Source: Pandoraea aquatica
GTDB taxonomy: Bacteria; Pseudomonadota; Gammaproteobacteria; Burkholderiales; Burkholderiaceae
DNA: 64,000 nt
Direction: 5' to 3'
Assembly: GCF_902459565.1 (NCBI RefSeq)
Contig: NZ_CABPSN010000002.1
Span: forward strand, 744,001-808,000
The notes under the pieces are model-generated. The model saw only the letters and a list, made by a program, of their open reading frames with translations. It did no database searches and had not been told where the DNA came from. Below are positions 52,401 through 61,873 of this stretch, one piece after another; within the stretch, counting starts at the first letter, position 1, and each line of letters opens with the position of its first letter. The position numbers and the translations under genes are program-made.

Positions 52401-52832
52401 TTACGCGGGCGGCAACGTGGCATAACTCGCCCGCCCGATGGCGACGAGCGCCCCTTGTGCGTTGACCAGATCGACGTCGGCCACGCCGATGCTTTTGCCG
52501 AGTCGTCGCACCCGCGCGATGGCGCGCAGATCGGTGTCGATGGCCGGGCGCAGGTAGTCGACGCGGAAGTTGACCGTCGGCAGGCCGCGGCCGACGAGCA
52601 TGCCGACGGCGAAGTCACCGACCGTGTCGATTACGGCAGCCAGCGGGCCACCGTGCCACTGACGCGTGCCCGCGCCACGCTCGAACGCGTTCTGAAACGG
52701 GATGTCGACTTCGATGGTCTGCGCATCGTGGTCGAGCGACGTGACGCGCATTCCGAGCCAGGCGATGAACGTCGAGTTGTCGAAGGCTTGCTGGACCTGT
52801 TCGACGGACAGGGTGCGGGTCGTCGTGCTCAT
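52401..52832 (-). CDS. PaaI-type hotdog thioesterase
   Basis: 143 aa, hotdog fold. Family pattern RQWHGGPLAAVIDTVGDFAV (about 57-76) with the catalytic Asp in this helix, and PTVNFRVDYLRPA (about 85-97). It hydrolyses aryl- or acyl-CoA thioesters in the cytosol. Its ATG overlaps the stop codon of the upstream oxidoreductase gene (ATGA). In an operon with an acyl-CoA ligase it could rescue dead-end CoA esters. Confidence 0.85.
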   Translation of the reverse strand: MSTTTRTLSVEQVQQAFDNSTFIAWLGMRVTSLDHDAQTIEVDIPFQNAFERGAGTRQWHGGPLAAVIDTVGDFAVGMLVGRGLPTVNFRVDYLRPAIDTDLRAIARVRRLGKSIGVADVDLVNAQGALVAIGRASYATLPPA

Positions 52833-53845
52833 GCGCCCACCAGGACCTTGCCGACGATCTGGCGGTTTTCGAGCGACGCGAGCGCCTTCGCGCCATCTTC
52901 CAGCGGCCACTTCTTGTCGACCAGCACGCGCAGCTTGCCGCTGGCGACCAGTTCGAGCAGTTCGTGGAGGTCTTCGCGATCCCAGCCGTTCGAGCCACGA
53001 ATCTGCAACTCGAAGGTCCAGATGAAGCGCAGGTCTTCCTTCGGATCGAAGCCCGCCGTCGCGCCGCACGTCAGTACGCGCCCACCCTGACGCAGGGTGC
53101 GCAGCGAGCGCGTCCACGTGTCGCCGCCGGTGAAGTTCACGACGACATCGACGCCGCCGTTGTTGGCGGCACCGCGACGACGTGCTGCTTTACCGTAGCG
53201 CGCACGCACAACTTCGACAAAGTCTTCCTCGGTGTAATAGATGATGTCGTCCGCACCCAGCTCACGCAGGCGTTCGCCTTTCTCGCGCGACCCGGCGCAA
53301 GCGATGACTTCGGCCCCCGCGAGCTTTGCCAGTTGCACGGCGCACACCCCCACGCCGCCGCTTGCGCCGAGAATCAGCACACGCTCACCGGCTTTCACCT
53401 GACCGATGCGCTGCATCATGCGCAGCGCCGTGCCATAGGCGACCGGCAGGGCGGCGGCATCGTCGAACGACACCCCGTCGGGCAGACGCACGAGTTGATG
53501 CTCGGGAACGCGGCACAGTTCGGCCAACCCGCCATGCGTTGTCTCGCCGACGAGGCCGCCCGTCACCCGATTGATCGGATCGACCAGCACGCGGTCGCCG
53601 ACGGACCAGCCCTGCACACCGGGGCCGACGCTCGCGATCTCGCCTGCAACATCCAGGCCGATGATGACGGGAAACGGCAGCTTGATCCCGGGCATGCCGC
53701 GACGCGTGAACACGTCGTGGTAGTTCAGCGACGACGCGCGCACGCGCAGCACGACTTCGCCTTCACCTGCGATGGGGTCCGGGAAGTCGGTTTCGAGTTT
53801 GAGTGCACTGTTGTCGCCGTGCTCACGCAATACGATGGCTTTCAT
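52829..53845 (-). CDS. quinone-oxidoreductase-like medium-chain dehydrogenase
   Basis: NADPH-dependent MDR enzyme, 338 aa. Catalytic domain at about 1-135 with GLDVAGEIASVGPGVQGW, Rossmann domain with LGASGGVGVCAVQLAKLAGA (about 159-178) and FTGGDTWTRSLRTLRQGGRV. No structural-zinc cysteine loop is seen, so it fits QOR or enoyl reductases rather than zinc alcohol dehydrogenases. Coupled to the thioesterase gene by an ATGA overlap. Its place in the operon suggests reduction of an alpha,beta-unsaturated carbonyl intermediate; this is inference. Confidence 0.85.
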   Translation of the reverse strand: MKAIVLREHGDNSALKLETDFPDPIAGEGEVVLRVRASSLNYHDVFTRRGMPGIKLPFPVIIGLDVAGEIASVGPGVQGWSVGDRVLVDPINRVTGGLVGETTHGGLAELCRVPEHQLVRLPDGVSFDDAAALPVAYGTALRMMQRIGQVKAGERVLILGASGGVGVCAVQLAKLAGAEVIACAGSREKGERLRELGADDIIYYTEEDFVEVVRARYGKAARRRGAANNGGVDVVVNFTGGDTWTRSLRTLRQGGRVLTCGATAGFDPKEDLRFIWTFELQIRGSNGWDREDLHELLELVASGKLRVLVDKKWPLEDGAKALASLENRQIVGKVLVGA

Positions 53846-53968
53846 ACCTGGTCTTGGGTCGATTTCAGGATGAGCGAACCCCTCGGGCTGCGCCGATCCT
53901 TGTTGATAAATGGAAAGAGGTGAGTGGCTTCGGGGGCTTACGCGTTCATACGCTCAGCGCCCGTTGGC

Positions 53969-55075
53969 TTAACCGGACGTCGCGAGGCCTTGCAGCGCCT
54001 GCGCGGTGATCTGCAGCCCATGCGTGAGCACGCTGTTGCGCCACACGGACGAGACCGGAACGAAGGCGTCCAGAACGTCGGCGCGCAGCAGACGGTCACG
54101 CGCCGCGTCCGGATGGGCCTGTGCGCGTGAGCGCAGCCACTGATCGAGGCGGTTGGCCACGCTTGCATTTGAGCCGCGTGTGCCGAATTCGACGACAGCG
54201 CCGATCACCGGACGTCCCTTCGCGAATTGCTCGACGCCACGGAACACGAGCCCCTGATAGTCGGGGCGTTGCAGGCCGTGCGGGCGTTGATTCAGCACAC
54301 GCTCGGCGCTCCACCAGCGCGCAGCCTCGCGTTGCTCGTCGCCACCTTCCGCGTTGAAGCACAAGAAGAACGGTTCACCGTATTCGCCGATGCCCGTATG
54401 CCAGTCGATCAGGCCGATGCGTTGCGCTTGCGACAGCTCGCGCTCGACGATGGTCTGCAACGTGACGTTCGACCATTCGCGCGAGCGCCCCCCGTAGATC
54501 AGGCCATCGGCGTGCGTGTACTGACCGCTGGCGAGCGTGTTGAAAAGCGCGTCGGGGCCATGTTCCGTGCGAAAGGCGTCGATGGCGCGCGCACTTTGCG
54601 CCAGCCCCTCGGACGTCCACTCCGCCGGAATCAGATGGTCATGTAGCGACGCGTAATGCGCATTGACCGGATGTGGCTTGTCGTGATCGATGAAGTTGCG
54701 ATTCAGATCGACGTTGTGTTCGGTCGTGCGCGTGGCGTGTGCGAAGCCGTAGGGATTGATGGCGTGCACGAAGGTCACGGCGACGTCGGGCGGCAACGTC
54801 TGCGCCGCATGTGTCAGCCACGCCGTTTGCACGGCCGATCCCGCGCCACCTTCCAGTCCGTGAGTCCCGCTGATGGCGAGCAGTTGATGCGGCGCGTGCG
54901 CCGGGCCGAGCCGGGCGACATCGACGCTCAGTTCGCTGCCGTCCGGCGCTTTCGCATCGGGGTGGACATATGAGGTCAGGCTTGCGCCTGCGTGGTCGGC
55001 GGCGGTACGAAAGCGCTGGCGGGCGTCTGCGTAGTCGACGCCGAACGCTTGCCACCAGGTGGGCTGCGTGCTCAT
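53969..55075 (-). CDS. DUF2817 / M14-type zinc carboxypeptidase-like protein
   Basis: 368 aa, no signal peptide. Metal and substrate residues of the carboxypeptidase A clan are visible: H72-x-x-E75 in GTHGLEGG, NVDLNRNF (about 121-128, the substrate Asn-Arg pair), H226 in DWHTGIG, and a catalytic Glu candidate in VVEFGTRG. An active cytosolic amidase/carboxypeptidase is expected. It overlaps the upstream glyoxalase-like gene (ATGA) and belongs to the transport operon, so it may be the first intracellular step, cutting an amide or peptide bond of the imported substrate. Confidence 0.82.
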   Translation of the reverse strand: MSTQPTWWQAFGVDYADARQRFRTAADHAGASLTSYVHPDAKAPDGSELSVDVARLGPAHAPHQLLAISGTHGLEGGAGSAVQTAWLTHAAQTLPPDVAVTFVHAINPYGFAHATRTTEHNVDLNRNFIDHDKPHPVNAHYASLHDHLIPAEWTSEGLAQSARAIDAFRTEHGPDALFNTLASGQYTHADGLIYGGRSREWSNVTLQTIVERELSQAQRIGLIDWHTGIGEYGEPFFLCFNAEGGDEQREAARWWSAERVLNQRPHGLQRPDYQGLVFRGVEQFAKGRPVIGAVVEFGTRGSNASVANRLDQWLRSRAQAHPDAARDRLLRADVLDAFVPVSSVWRNSVLTHGLQITAQALQGLATSG

Positions 55076-55932
55076 GCGGCGTCCCCTTCGACGAACTGGA
55101 GCGCGACATGGAAGCCGTCGGCGGCGGCCACGAGCACGGACCCGTCGTCGAGCGTCGTCCAGGGCACCTGGTTCTCGCGCAGTGTGGCCTGGGTCTGGGC
55201 GAGGGAGCGAGTGCGAAGGATCAGTGCGACGCTGCGCTCGCTGCCGTCTTCCGTCGTCTCGACGTTGCCGAAGCGTTGCGCAGCTTCAGCGGGGGTGACG
55301 AAGTGGACGCGGGCGCGGCCGGCGGTGAAGGTGTATCCCTTGTCACCGGTTGCACTCAGGATGCCCGGGCCGAAGACACGGTCGTAAAGGGCAGCGGTGA
55401 CCGCAGGATTCGGCGTTGAAACGACGTAACCGACGATGTCCGTCACGCCATTCGGATGATCGCGCCATTCGTCGCGCCAGACATGCTCCGGCGTGAAGTG
55501 ATGGCAGAAGAACGTGCGGCCGTTGCGAACGAGTTCGCTGGCAAGTCGCACGGTGCGAAAGCGCGCGTCTTGTGTCGTGCCGTCGGGCAGTCGCACCGGA
55601 CGGAAGAACTCGGCCGGTGTCTCGACGCCGATGCCGCGTTCCTGCAATGCTTTGAAGAGGCCGTGCGAGTCCTGTGTCTTGAAGACGAGGCCGGTCAGCC
55701 CGAGCGGGGCTTGCGTCACATCGGGGCGTGCGGTCGATTTGCCCGCCTCGAAGCCGAGCAGCTCAAGATAGTTTTCACCGAAGATTGCCAGGTGGTTGCT
55801 GGTGCCGAGCGAGTGATGACCGCGCTCGGTCAGTGCGAAACCCAGACGGCGGTAGGTGTCGACGGACGCTTCAAGCTCGCCCTTGACGTTGATGACGACG
55901 TGATCGAGAACCGGTGCGGGAATCTGGCTCAT
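55072..55932 (-). CDS. glyoxalase-like (VOC) protein, Glyoxalase_3 type
   Basis: 286 aa, cytosolic. Two VOC-like modules: first at about 6-130 (LDHVVINVKGELEASVDTYR, GTSNHLAIFGENYLELLG) and second from about 145 (DIVGYVVSTPNPAVTAALYD). Members of this family are mostly uncharacterised; candidate metal ligands are the His in LDHVV and the Glu in YLELLG. GGAGG about 8 bases upstream of ATG 55932. First gene of the ten-gene operon, overlapping the DUF2817 gene. The 236-bp gap upstream, after the LysR gene, must hold the promoter. Reaction unknown. Confidence 0.8.
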   Translation of the reverse strand: MSQIPAPVLDHVVINVKGELEASVDTYRRLGFALTERGHHSLGTSNHLAIFGENYLELLGFEAGKSTARPDVTQAPLGLTGLVFKTQDSHGLFKALQERGIGVETPAEFFRPVRLPDGTTQDARFRTVRLASELVRNGRTFFCHHFTPEHVWRDEWRDHPNGVTDIVGYVVSTPNPAVTAALYDRVFGPGILSATGDKGYTFTAGRARVHFVTPAEAAQRFGNVETTEDGSERSVALILRTRSLAQTQATLRENQVPWTTLDDGSVLVAAADGFHVALQFVEGDAA

Positions 55933-56168
55933 GCCTGACCTCCGATGCGTTGATGAGGGAACGAAGCGAAGGAGGCGGAGTGGACGAAGGCGGACAAACG
56001 TCCCCCCGGGACATTACGACTGGACACGACAGCTCCCGACAGAAAATGGACGACCTGTCCATTCTAGAAGCGTGTCGGTCGCAGCCCAACTGATGCTTTT
56101 TGCTTTGCTTAGCGCGTGGCGTGCATTCGTGGGGGCCTCACGAGGTCGGCGTCGCCCCGATGGGCCGC

Positions 56169-57113
56169 TCAGCCTTTTCTGGTGGGCTTTCTCATGGGTT
56201 GAGACGCCGCGGTTTGGGCCGGTTCCGCTGACGTTTCGATCACTTCGAGAAGGTGATCGGAGAACGCCTTGACCTTGGGCGTCAGGGCCCGTCGTGAAGC
56301 ATAGACCAAATAGAGGCCCACGCGCGTATCGTCATCGCTGAACGGCAGATCGATGAGCTTGCCGTTCGCGACTTCGGCGTCGCAGATGTGTTCGGGAAGT
56401 ACCGCTGCCCCGGCGCCGTGCAGCGCTAACTGCTTGAGCAGGCCGAAGCTGTTGGTGGAGACCGCGTAGTCCGCTTGCGTCGAGATGAGTGCGGCCGAAC
56501 GGGAGGACGTCGCGGGTGCTTCGCGTGGTTTGAAGACGAGCGCGGGAATGTCCTGCGGCACTCGCTTGCCTCGTCTCCCACCGAAGACGGGGCTCGAAAC
56601 GCGCGCGAAGCCGAACGTGGCGATGCGACGCGCAACGACGTGATCGCCCCCCGGTTGACCGCCGCGAATCGCCATGTCGAGATTGTCGTCCACGAAATCG
56701 CTCACGCTGTCGTCCACCAGCACGTCGAAGCGAACGCGTGGATGCGCGGCGCGGAACGTCGCGATGGCCTGACTGAGCACATCGAACGGGAAGTCGAACG
56801 GCACACCGAGGCGTATCGAACCGCTCAGGGGACGGCGTCCGGCGGCATCGGCTTCATCGAATTGTTCGGCGTCGCGAAGCGTTCTGATGGCTGGCGCGGC
56901 ACGGTCGAAGTAATCGCGGCCATCGTCCGTGAGCGCAATGCGCCGCGTGGTGCGTCGAAGCAGCAACACACCCAGATGCGCTTCGAGCGCGGCGACACGC
57001 GCACTGACCGTCGAGCGCGGAATTTCCAGCGTGCGCGCGGCGGCCGAGAACGAACCGCGTTCGACGACGGTCACGAATGCCAGCGTTCCATTGAGATCCA
57101 TTGTCCATTCCAT
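56169..57113 (-). CDS. LysR family regulator upstream of the transport/catabolic operon
   Basis: 314 aa from ATG 57113 (AGGA 7-8 bases upstream; a TTG at 57119 and ATG at 57101 are alternatives). Helix-turn-helix at about 7-65 (VVERGSFSAAARTLEIPRST, VSARVAALEAHLGVLLLRRT). The inducer domain is of the CrgA-like branch common in Burkholderiaceae. It points towards the operon that begins at 55932 and is divergent from the cupin gene at 57217, with a gap of about 100 bp. Either may be its target. Confidence 0.85.
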   Translation of the reverse strand: MEWTMDLNGTLAFVTVVERGSFSAAARTLEIPRSTVSARVAALEAHLGVLLLRRTTRRIALTDDGRDYFDRAAPAIRTLRDAEQFDEADAAGRRPLSGSIRLGVPFDFPFDVLSQAIATFRAAHPRVRFDVLVDDSVSDFVDDNLDMAIRGGQPGGDHVVARRIATFGFARVSSPVFGGRRGKRVPQDIPALVFKPREAPATSSRSAALISTQADYAVSTNSFGLLKQLALHGAGAAVLPEHICDAEVANGKLIDLPFSDDDTRVGLYLVYASRRALTPKVKAFSDHLLEVIETSAEPAQTAASQPMRKPTRKG

Positions 57114-57216
57114 TGGCAAGTCCTGCCAATTTTAGACGTCTTTTCGCGCAAGTCGGACATCGCCAGAATGACGACATTCCCCCTGATCTCAATCGCACGA
57201 AGGAGTTTCACGTCTC

Positions 57217-57651
57217 ATGAAGTCCGAATTCAACCCGTCCGCCGATGTCGTGTCGTTTGCCAACATGGATGTAAGGCTGATCGCCGGTGTGCACGATCAC
57301 GACGAGCGGGATCTCACGCTCATGGACATGACTGTGAACTCGCAAGGCGGCGCGCCGATGCACCGTTCGCTCGACGAGGAGAAGACGTTCGTGATGACGC
57401 ACGGGCGGTTGCGTTTCACCGTGGGCGATACGACGCGCGACGTCGTTGCGGGCGATATTGTGAACGTGGCGAAGGGCGACGTGCATGGCTTCGTCAATGA
57501 GCAAGGCATGTTGGCGCGCATGCTGCTGGTGTCGACGCCGGCGCGTCACGATGCGTTCTTCCGCGCTATGGCGGCGCTGCCCGTGCCGCACGACCCGCAG
57601 GCCGTGCGCGAGGTGTGCGAGACGTTCCGGCAGGAAATCGTCGGTCTGTAA
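57217..57651 (+). CDS. cupin-domain protein
   Basis: 144 aa, one cupin barrel at about 30-110. Metal-site pattern PMHRSLDEEKTFVMTHGRLR (cupin motif 1, about 47-66) and GDIVNVAKGDVHGFVNE (motif 2, about 79-95), with His and Glu ligands in usual places. AGGAG lies about 12 bases upstream. Divergent from the LysR gene, an arrangement often seen for a LysR-induced cupin. Substrate and reaction unknown. Confidence 0.8.
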   Translation: MKSEFNPSADVVSFANMDVRLIAGVHDHDERDLTLMDMTVNSQGGAPMHRSLDEEKTFVMTHGRLRFTVGDTTRDVVAGDIVNVAKGDVHGFVNEQGMLARMLLVSTPARHDAFFRAMAALPVPHDPQAVREVCETFRQEIVGL

Positions 57652-57687
57652 GGGTGGCGTCGTTGGCGCAATGACGTCTTGCCGGTC

Positions 57688-58482
57688 TTACTGGTCGAAC
57701 GGCACCCCGGCGGCCCGCAGACGTCGCATGGCGCTGTCCAGGTGGGCGCGGGCGCTGTGCGGGTCGCCGGCGCGCATCTCGGCGGCAGTGCGTCGCGCGA
57801 TGGCCTCGGACACCGGCCGAAGTTCGCGCCCGGTGCTCATCGCCTTGCACTGCACTTCGCAGGCGCGTTCGAGGTAGTAGAGGTCGTCCCACGCTTCGGC
57901 GATGTTCGGCCCCGCGACCATCACACCGTGATGCTTCATGAAGACGATGTCGGCGTCGCCCATCGCGGCCGCAATGCGGTCGCCTTCCTCGTTGCCGAGC
58001 GCGAGACCGTTGTAGTCGGTGTCGAGCACCGTCCGCCCATAGAACTTGAGCGCCGTTTGTCCCGCCCAGACGAGCGGCTCGCCTTCGCTCATCGCCAACG
58101 CTGTCGCCCAGGGCATGTGAGTGTGAAAGGCCGCCCGCACGCGCGGGTTTGCTTTGTGCAGCCGAGCGTGGATGTAGAACGCGGTGGCTTCGGGCACGCC
58201 GTCGCCCGCCACGACATGACCGTCGATATCGCAGACGAGCAGGCTCGACGCGGTGATCTCCTCGAAAGCCAGCCCGAACGGGTTCACCAGAAACCATCGG
58301 TCGCTGCCCGGCAGCATCGCCGAGAAGTGATTGCAGATGCCTTCCTCGAAGCCGTGCATCGCAGCCAGCCGGAAGCAGGCCGCGAGTTCTTCGCGCGCGG
58401 TACGCACGGCAGGGGTATCGAGATCCACGTCGTCGACGCGCAGCGACGCGTCGTCAGCGTTCAGCGAGAGGGTGTGCGCCAT
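57688..58482 (-). CDS. class II aldolase/adducin family protein with intact metal site
   Basis: 264 aa from ATG 58482 (GAGGAGACCGAC upstream). Fold motifs: HGFEEGICNHFSAMLPG (about 44-60), catalytic-acid region at about 98-104, metal ligands H120 and H122 in FHTHMPWA, and the third His in MKHHGVMVAGPN. Unlike the homologue at 17276, all zinc positions are kept, so an aldolase or decarboxylase-type activity is likely. It follows the HAD gene by 32 bp and is probably cotranscribed with it under the divergent LysR gene at 59354. Substrate unknown. Confidence 0.85.
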   Translation of the reverse strand: MAHTLSLNADDASLRVDDVDLDTPAVRTAREELAACFRLAAMHGFEEGICNHFSAMLPGSDRWFLVNPFGLAFEEITASSLLVCDIDGHVVAGDGVPEATAFYIHARLHKANPRVRAAFHTHMPWATALAMSEGEPLVWAGQTALKFYGRTVLDTDYNGLALGNEEGDRIAAAMGDADIVFMKHHGVMVAGPNIAEAWDDLYYLERACEVQCKAMSTGRELRPVSEAIARRTAAEMRAGDPHSARAHLDSAMRRLRAAGVPFDQ

Positions 58483-58514
58483 GTCGGTCTCCTCGTGATC
58501 GGGGGGGCGACGAA

Positions 58515-59243
58515 TTACCAGCCGAATCCGTCGAACAACGGTACCACGGCGTCGAGCGCGGCGATGGTCGCGTCCGGCGTGTAATCGGGCAGCGGCCGAC
58601 GCCCAGTGCCGCGATCCACCCACACGCACCGGAAGCCGATATCGCGCGCTGCCGCGTGGTCCAGATGCGGGCTGGCGCAGATGTGGACGACGTCGTCCTT
58701 CGTCACGCCGAGTTGTTCGTGCGCGTAATCGAACAGACGGCGGTTCGGCTTGTACGCCCCGGCTTGCTGCGCGGTGATCACACGATCGATGTGGCCACCG
58801 AGTTGCGCGACATTGCCCGCGATGATGTCATCGTCCGTATTGGAGACGATGCACAGCCGATAGCCGCGCGCCTTGAGGGCGGCCAGCGTCGGCACGACTT
58901 CGGGGAACGGCGGCATGGCCGAGATGTTGTCCGTCAGTACGCCGATGTCCTGCGGCGACGCCTGCAATCCGAGATCCTGCAACGCGAGACGAAGGCCCTC
59001 GCCCGCGACCTCGCGAAACGCGCGGTGCGGCGGCGTCTGCTCCAACGCGTGCTCGTGATGGTCGAACGTGGCGATCAGATCGGACGTGCCGATGTTGTGG
59101 CCAGGCTTGCTTTGCAGAATGCGCGTGACCGCATCGCGCAGCCCTTCGTCCCATTGAATGAGCGTGCCGTAGCAATCGAAGGTAAGCCATTGCGGGCGTG
59201 GGCTATGGCTCAGCGAGGCGGACGGTTGGGATGGTTGGGGCAT
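58515..59243 (-). CDS. haloacid-dehalogenase-type HAD hydrolase (type II)
   Basis: 242 aa, HAD superfamily with the 2-haloacid dehalogenase pattern. Nucleophile D23 in TFDCYGTLIQWDEG, helical cap, SNTDDD (motif II, about 135-140), lysine in AGAYKPNRRLF (motif III) and the motif IV region CASPHLDHAAARDIG. Strong ribosome site AAGGAG. First gene of a two-gene unit with the class II aldolase. Whether it removes halide or phosphate is not decided by sequence; the DCYGTL motif favours dehalogenase-like members, though many act otherwise. Confidence 0.82.
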   Translation of the reverse strand: MPQPSQPSASLSHSPRPQWLTFDCYGTLIQWDEGLRDAVTRILQSKPGHNIGTSDLIATFDHHEHALEQTPPHRAFREVAGEGLRLALQDLGLQASPQDIGVLTDNISAMPPFPEVVPTLAALKARGYRLCIVSNTDDDIIAGNVAQLGGHIDRVITAQQAGAYKPNRRLFDYAHEQLGVTKDDVVHICASPHLDHAAARDIGFRCVWVDRGTGRRPLPDYTPDATIAALDAVVPLFDGFGW

Positions 59244-59353
59244 GACGAATCTCCTTGACGATGGCGGGATGACGTCAGCGTAGTCGCTTCACTCCATATT
59301 CTGAAATTAAATTAAAATACGTAACTTATCGAATTCGTAAATATGGTGCTGCC

Positions 59354-60244
59354 ATGCTGGATCTCGGCTTACTCAAGACACTCGTTGCGGTCGTCGACGA
59401 AGGCAGCTTCACGCGTGCGGCGGAGCGGGTGCATCGCACGCAGTCGACTGTGAGCCAGCAGATCCGGCGTCTGGAAGACGAGCTTGGGCGGCAATTGCTC
59501 ATGCGCGACCGCTCCGGGGTGAACGTCACGCCGACGCTTCACGGCGAGCTCCTCGCGCAGTACGCACGCAAGCTGCTCGCGTTGTCGATGGAAGCGGTCG
59601 ACGCGATGGAGAACGACAGCCGTGTCTCAACCGTGCGCGTGGGATTGCCCGAGGACATCGACGCGCGTCGCATGGCGGACATGCTCTCGCGCTTCGTGCA
59701 GGCGCACGGTGATATCCGTCTGGAGATTGTGGCCGGCATGAGTACCGACTTGCGGGAGCGGTTGAGCGCGGGCGACCTGGAGCTGGCGCTCGTCAAACGC
59801 GAACCGGGGCAGGGCGACTGTCTGATGGCGTGGCCCGAGACGCTGGTGTGGGCGATGGCGGTGCGCTCGGCAGAGACGGAAGCGGCGCGAGAGACCGACA
59901 GCCTGGCGCACGCGCCGGTGCCGTTGGCGCTGTTCCCACAGGGCTGTATTTACCGTCAGCGCGCGATTCGCAGCCTCGACGCCGCCCAACGTCCGTGGCG
60001 TATGGCGTTCGGCAGCCACAGCCTCACGGGCATTCAGGCGGCGGTGTCGTCGGGGCTTGGGGTGTCGGTGCTGCCGGAGACGGTGCTGTTGCCCGACCAC
60101 GCCGTGTGTGACACGTTGCCGCCACCGCCACCGTCGGAGATTGCGCTGGTGGACGGCGGCGGTCCGGCGTCGGCGTCGCGTCGTGCGCTGGCCGACTTTC
60201 TCGCGGTGACGGTCGGCGAGACGCTGGGTGTCGCAACGGCGTAA
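59354..60244 (+). CDS. LysR family regulator
   Basis: 296 aa. Helix-turn-helix at about 5-62 (VVDEGSFTRAAERVHRTQST, VSQQIRRLEDELGRQLLMRD), inducer domain with SSGLGVSVLPETVL (about 233-246). Divergent from the HAD/aldolase pair across a 110-bp AT-rich gap (59290-59345) with TACG and CGTA half sites that could form its operator. Convergent with the exporter gene at 60266. Confidence 0.86.
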   Translation: MLDLGLLKTLVAVVDEGSFTRAAERVHRTQSTVSQQIRRLEDELGRQLLMRDRSGVNVTPTLHGELLAQYARKLLALSMEAVDAMENDSRVSTVRVGLPEDIDARRMADMLSRFVQAHGDIRLEIVAGMSTDLRERLSAGDLELALVKREPGQGDCLMAWPETLVWAMAVRSAETEAARETDSLAHAPVPLALFPQGCIYRQRAIRSLDAAQRPWRMAFGSHSLTGIQAAVSSGLGVSVLPETVLLPDHAVCDTLPPPPPSEIALVDGGGPASASRRALADFLAVTVGETLGVATA

Positions 60245-60265
60245 TACGCGACGACCTACAACGAC

Positions 60266-61873
60266 CTACGACGCGCGCGACGCCGGTGCAACGCCGGCTT
60301 CTTCAGCTGCCACGCGACCCATGCTCAGATGCACTGCCAACGCGCACAGTGCAGCGAATACCCCGGCGGCGAGGAATGCACCGCTGAAGCCGCTGGCATA
60401 CGCGCTGCGACCCGCGTCGAGCAACGCGTGGCCGACCGAGTCGGGATAGAGATGCAATGCCTGGGCGAAGTCACCGGCGGAGATCGCATCCGCGAAGTCG
60501 AGGCGTGTGGCGAGATCGCTCTGCGCGCTGCCGACCAGTGCAGGCACATGCGCGGCGACGCTGCGATGCACCCCGGCACTCAGCACAGCACCGAGCGCCG
60601 TGTAGCCGAGCAGAATGCCGGAGAAGCGGAACGTCGTGCTGATGCCCGACGCCATCCCCGCGCGATCCCGCGCAATCGTCCCCATGATGGCTTTCTGCGT
60701 CTCGCCGTTGAGTAACCCGCCGCCGCTGCCGAGCACGAACATCGCGACGGTCAGCGACAGTGCCGAATGCGCGAGGCTTTGCGTCGACACATACGCCATG
60801 GCGGCATTGCCCAACCCGGTCAAGGCGAGGCCGATGACAAGAATCCGGTGCGACGGCAGATGCGCCGACAACCGCTTTCCGATCTGCGGAAGCAGCAACA
60901 TCGCGATGGCGAACGGCAGCATGGCGATGCCCGCGCCGAGCACCGATTCACCGCGCGCGTTCTGAAGAAACTGCGGTAGCAGCGAGGCCATCACTTGCGC
61001 GCAGGCGGCGTACGAGAACATGGCGAGCGTGGCCCCGGCGAATGGCCATGAGCGGAACAGCGACAGATCGAGCATCGGTTGCGCACGCGAACGCTCCACG
61101 CCTGCGAAGATCGCGAAGAGCACGGCACCGGCGGCGAAGCGCGTCAGAATGCCCGGGCTGGTCCAGCCAGCGGCAGGTGCTGCGATCAGCGCCCACGTCA
61201 CACAAAACATGGCGCTCGCGAACAGCGCGATGCCGGAGATGTCGACACCGCGCTGGCCCTCCGCTTTCGACTCGGGAACGATGCGTACCACGGCCAGCGC
61301 GAGCGCGGCGCAGATCGGCACGTTGACGTGAAATGCCCAGCGCCAGCCGAGCGTGTCGCCGATCACACCGCCGATGAGCGGCGAGAGCACCATCGTCAGG
61401 CCCATCACCATGCCCCAAAGTCCCCATGCCCGAGCGCGCGCTTCTTTTTCGTGGAAGCCGTGGCCGATGATGGCGAGCGCCGGGGCCAGCAGAAACGCTG
61501 CGCCAACGCCCTGCGCCGCACGCGCGATGTAGAGCCATTGCGCCGTGGGCGACAGACCGCACGCGAGCGATGCCGCCGCGAAGCCGGTGATCCCGCAGAG
61601 AAACACGCGACGACGCCCGAACCGGTCGGCGATGGACCCCGCGGGCAGCAGCAGCGCCGCGAAGCACAGCACGTATGCGCCGATCACCCACTGCACTTGT
61701 GCGAAGCTCGCATGCAGTTGCGCCGAGATGGTCGGCAAAACGACGCCGACGACGTTGGTGTCGAGCACCGTCATCGCGCAGCCGGTGGATGCGGTGAGCA
61801 ACAGCGCGAGGCTGCCCGTCGACGACGGGGCGGCGCTCGCGGTTGAGGCGTTATTGGAGCTTTGCGTTGCCAT
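60266..61873 (-). CDS. MFS exporter, DHA2 family (EmrB/QacA type, 14 helices)
   Basis: Inner-membrane drug:H+ antiporter-type protein, 535 aa with about 14 hydrophobic segments. Motif C/D1-like TVLDTNVVGVVLPTI (about 35-49), motif A GSIADRFGRRRVFL (about 79-92) and PLIGGVIGDTLGWRWAFHVN (about 160-179). It starts inside the end of the GlcG/HbpS gene (23-bp overlap), so the two form one unit, controlled perhaps by the divergent LysR gene at 62635. It would export a toxic organic compound; substrate unknown. Confidence 0.87.
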   Translation of the reverse strand: MATQSSNNASTASAAPSSTGSLALLLTASTGCAMTVLDTNVVGVVLPTISAQLHASFAQVQWVIGAYVLCFAALLLPAGSIADRFGRRRVFLCGITGFAAASLACGLSPTAQWLYIARAAQGVGAAFLLAPALAIIGHGFHEKEARARAWGLWGMVMGLTMVLSPLIGGVIGDTLGWRWAFHVNVPICAALALAVVRIVPESKAEGQRGVDISGIALFASAMFCVTWALIAAPAAGWTSPGILTRFAAGAVLFAIFAGVERSRAQPMLDLSLFRSWPFAGATLAMFSYAACAQVMASLLPQFLQNARGESVLGAGIAMLPFAIAMLLLPQIGKRLSAHLPSHRILVIGLALTGLGNAAMAYVSTQSLAHSALSLTVAMFVLGSGGGLLNGETQKAIMGTIARDRAGMASGISTTFRFSGILLGYTALGAVLSAGVHRSVAAHVPALVGSAQSDLATRLDFADAISAGDFAQALHLYPDSVGHALLDAGRSAYASGFSGAFLAAGVFAALCALAVHLSMGRVAAEEAGVAPASRAS

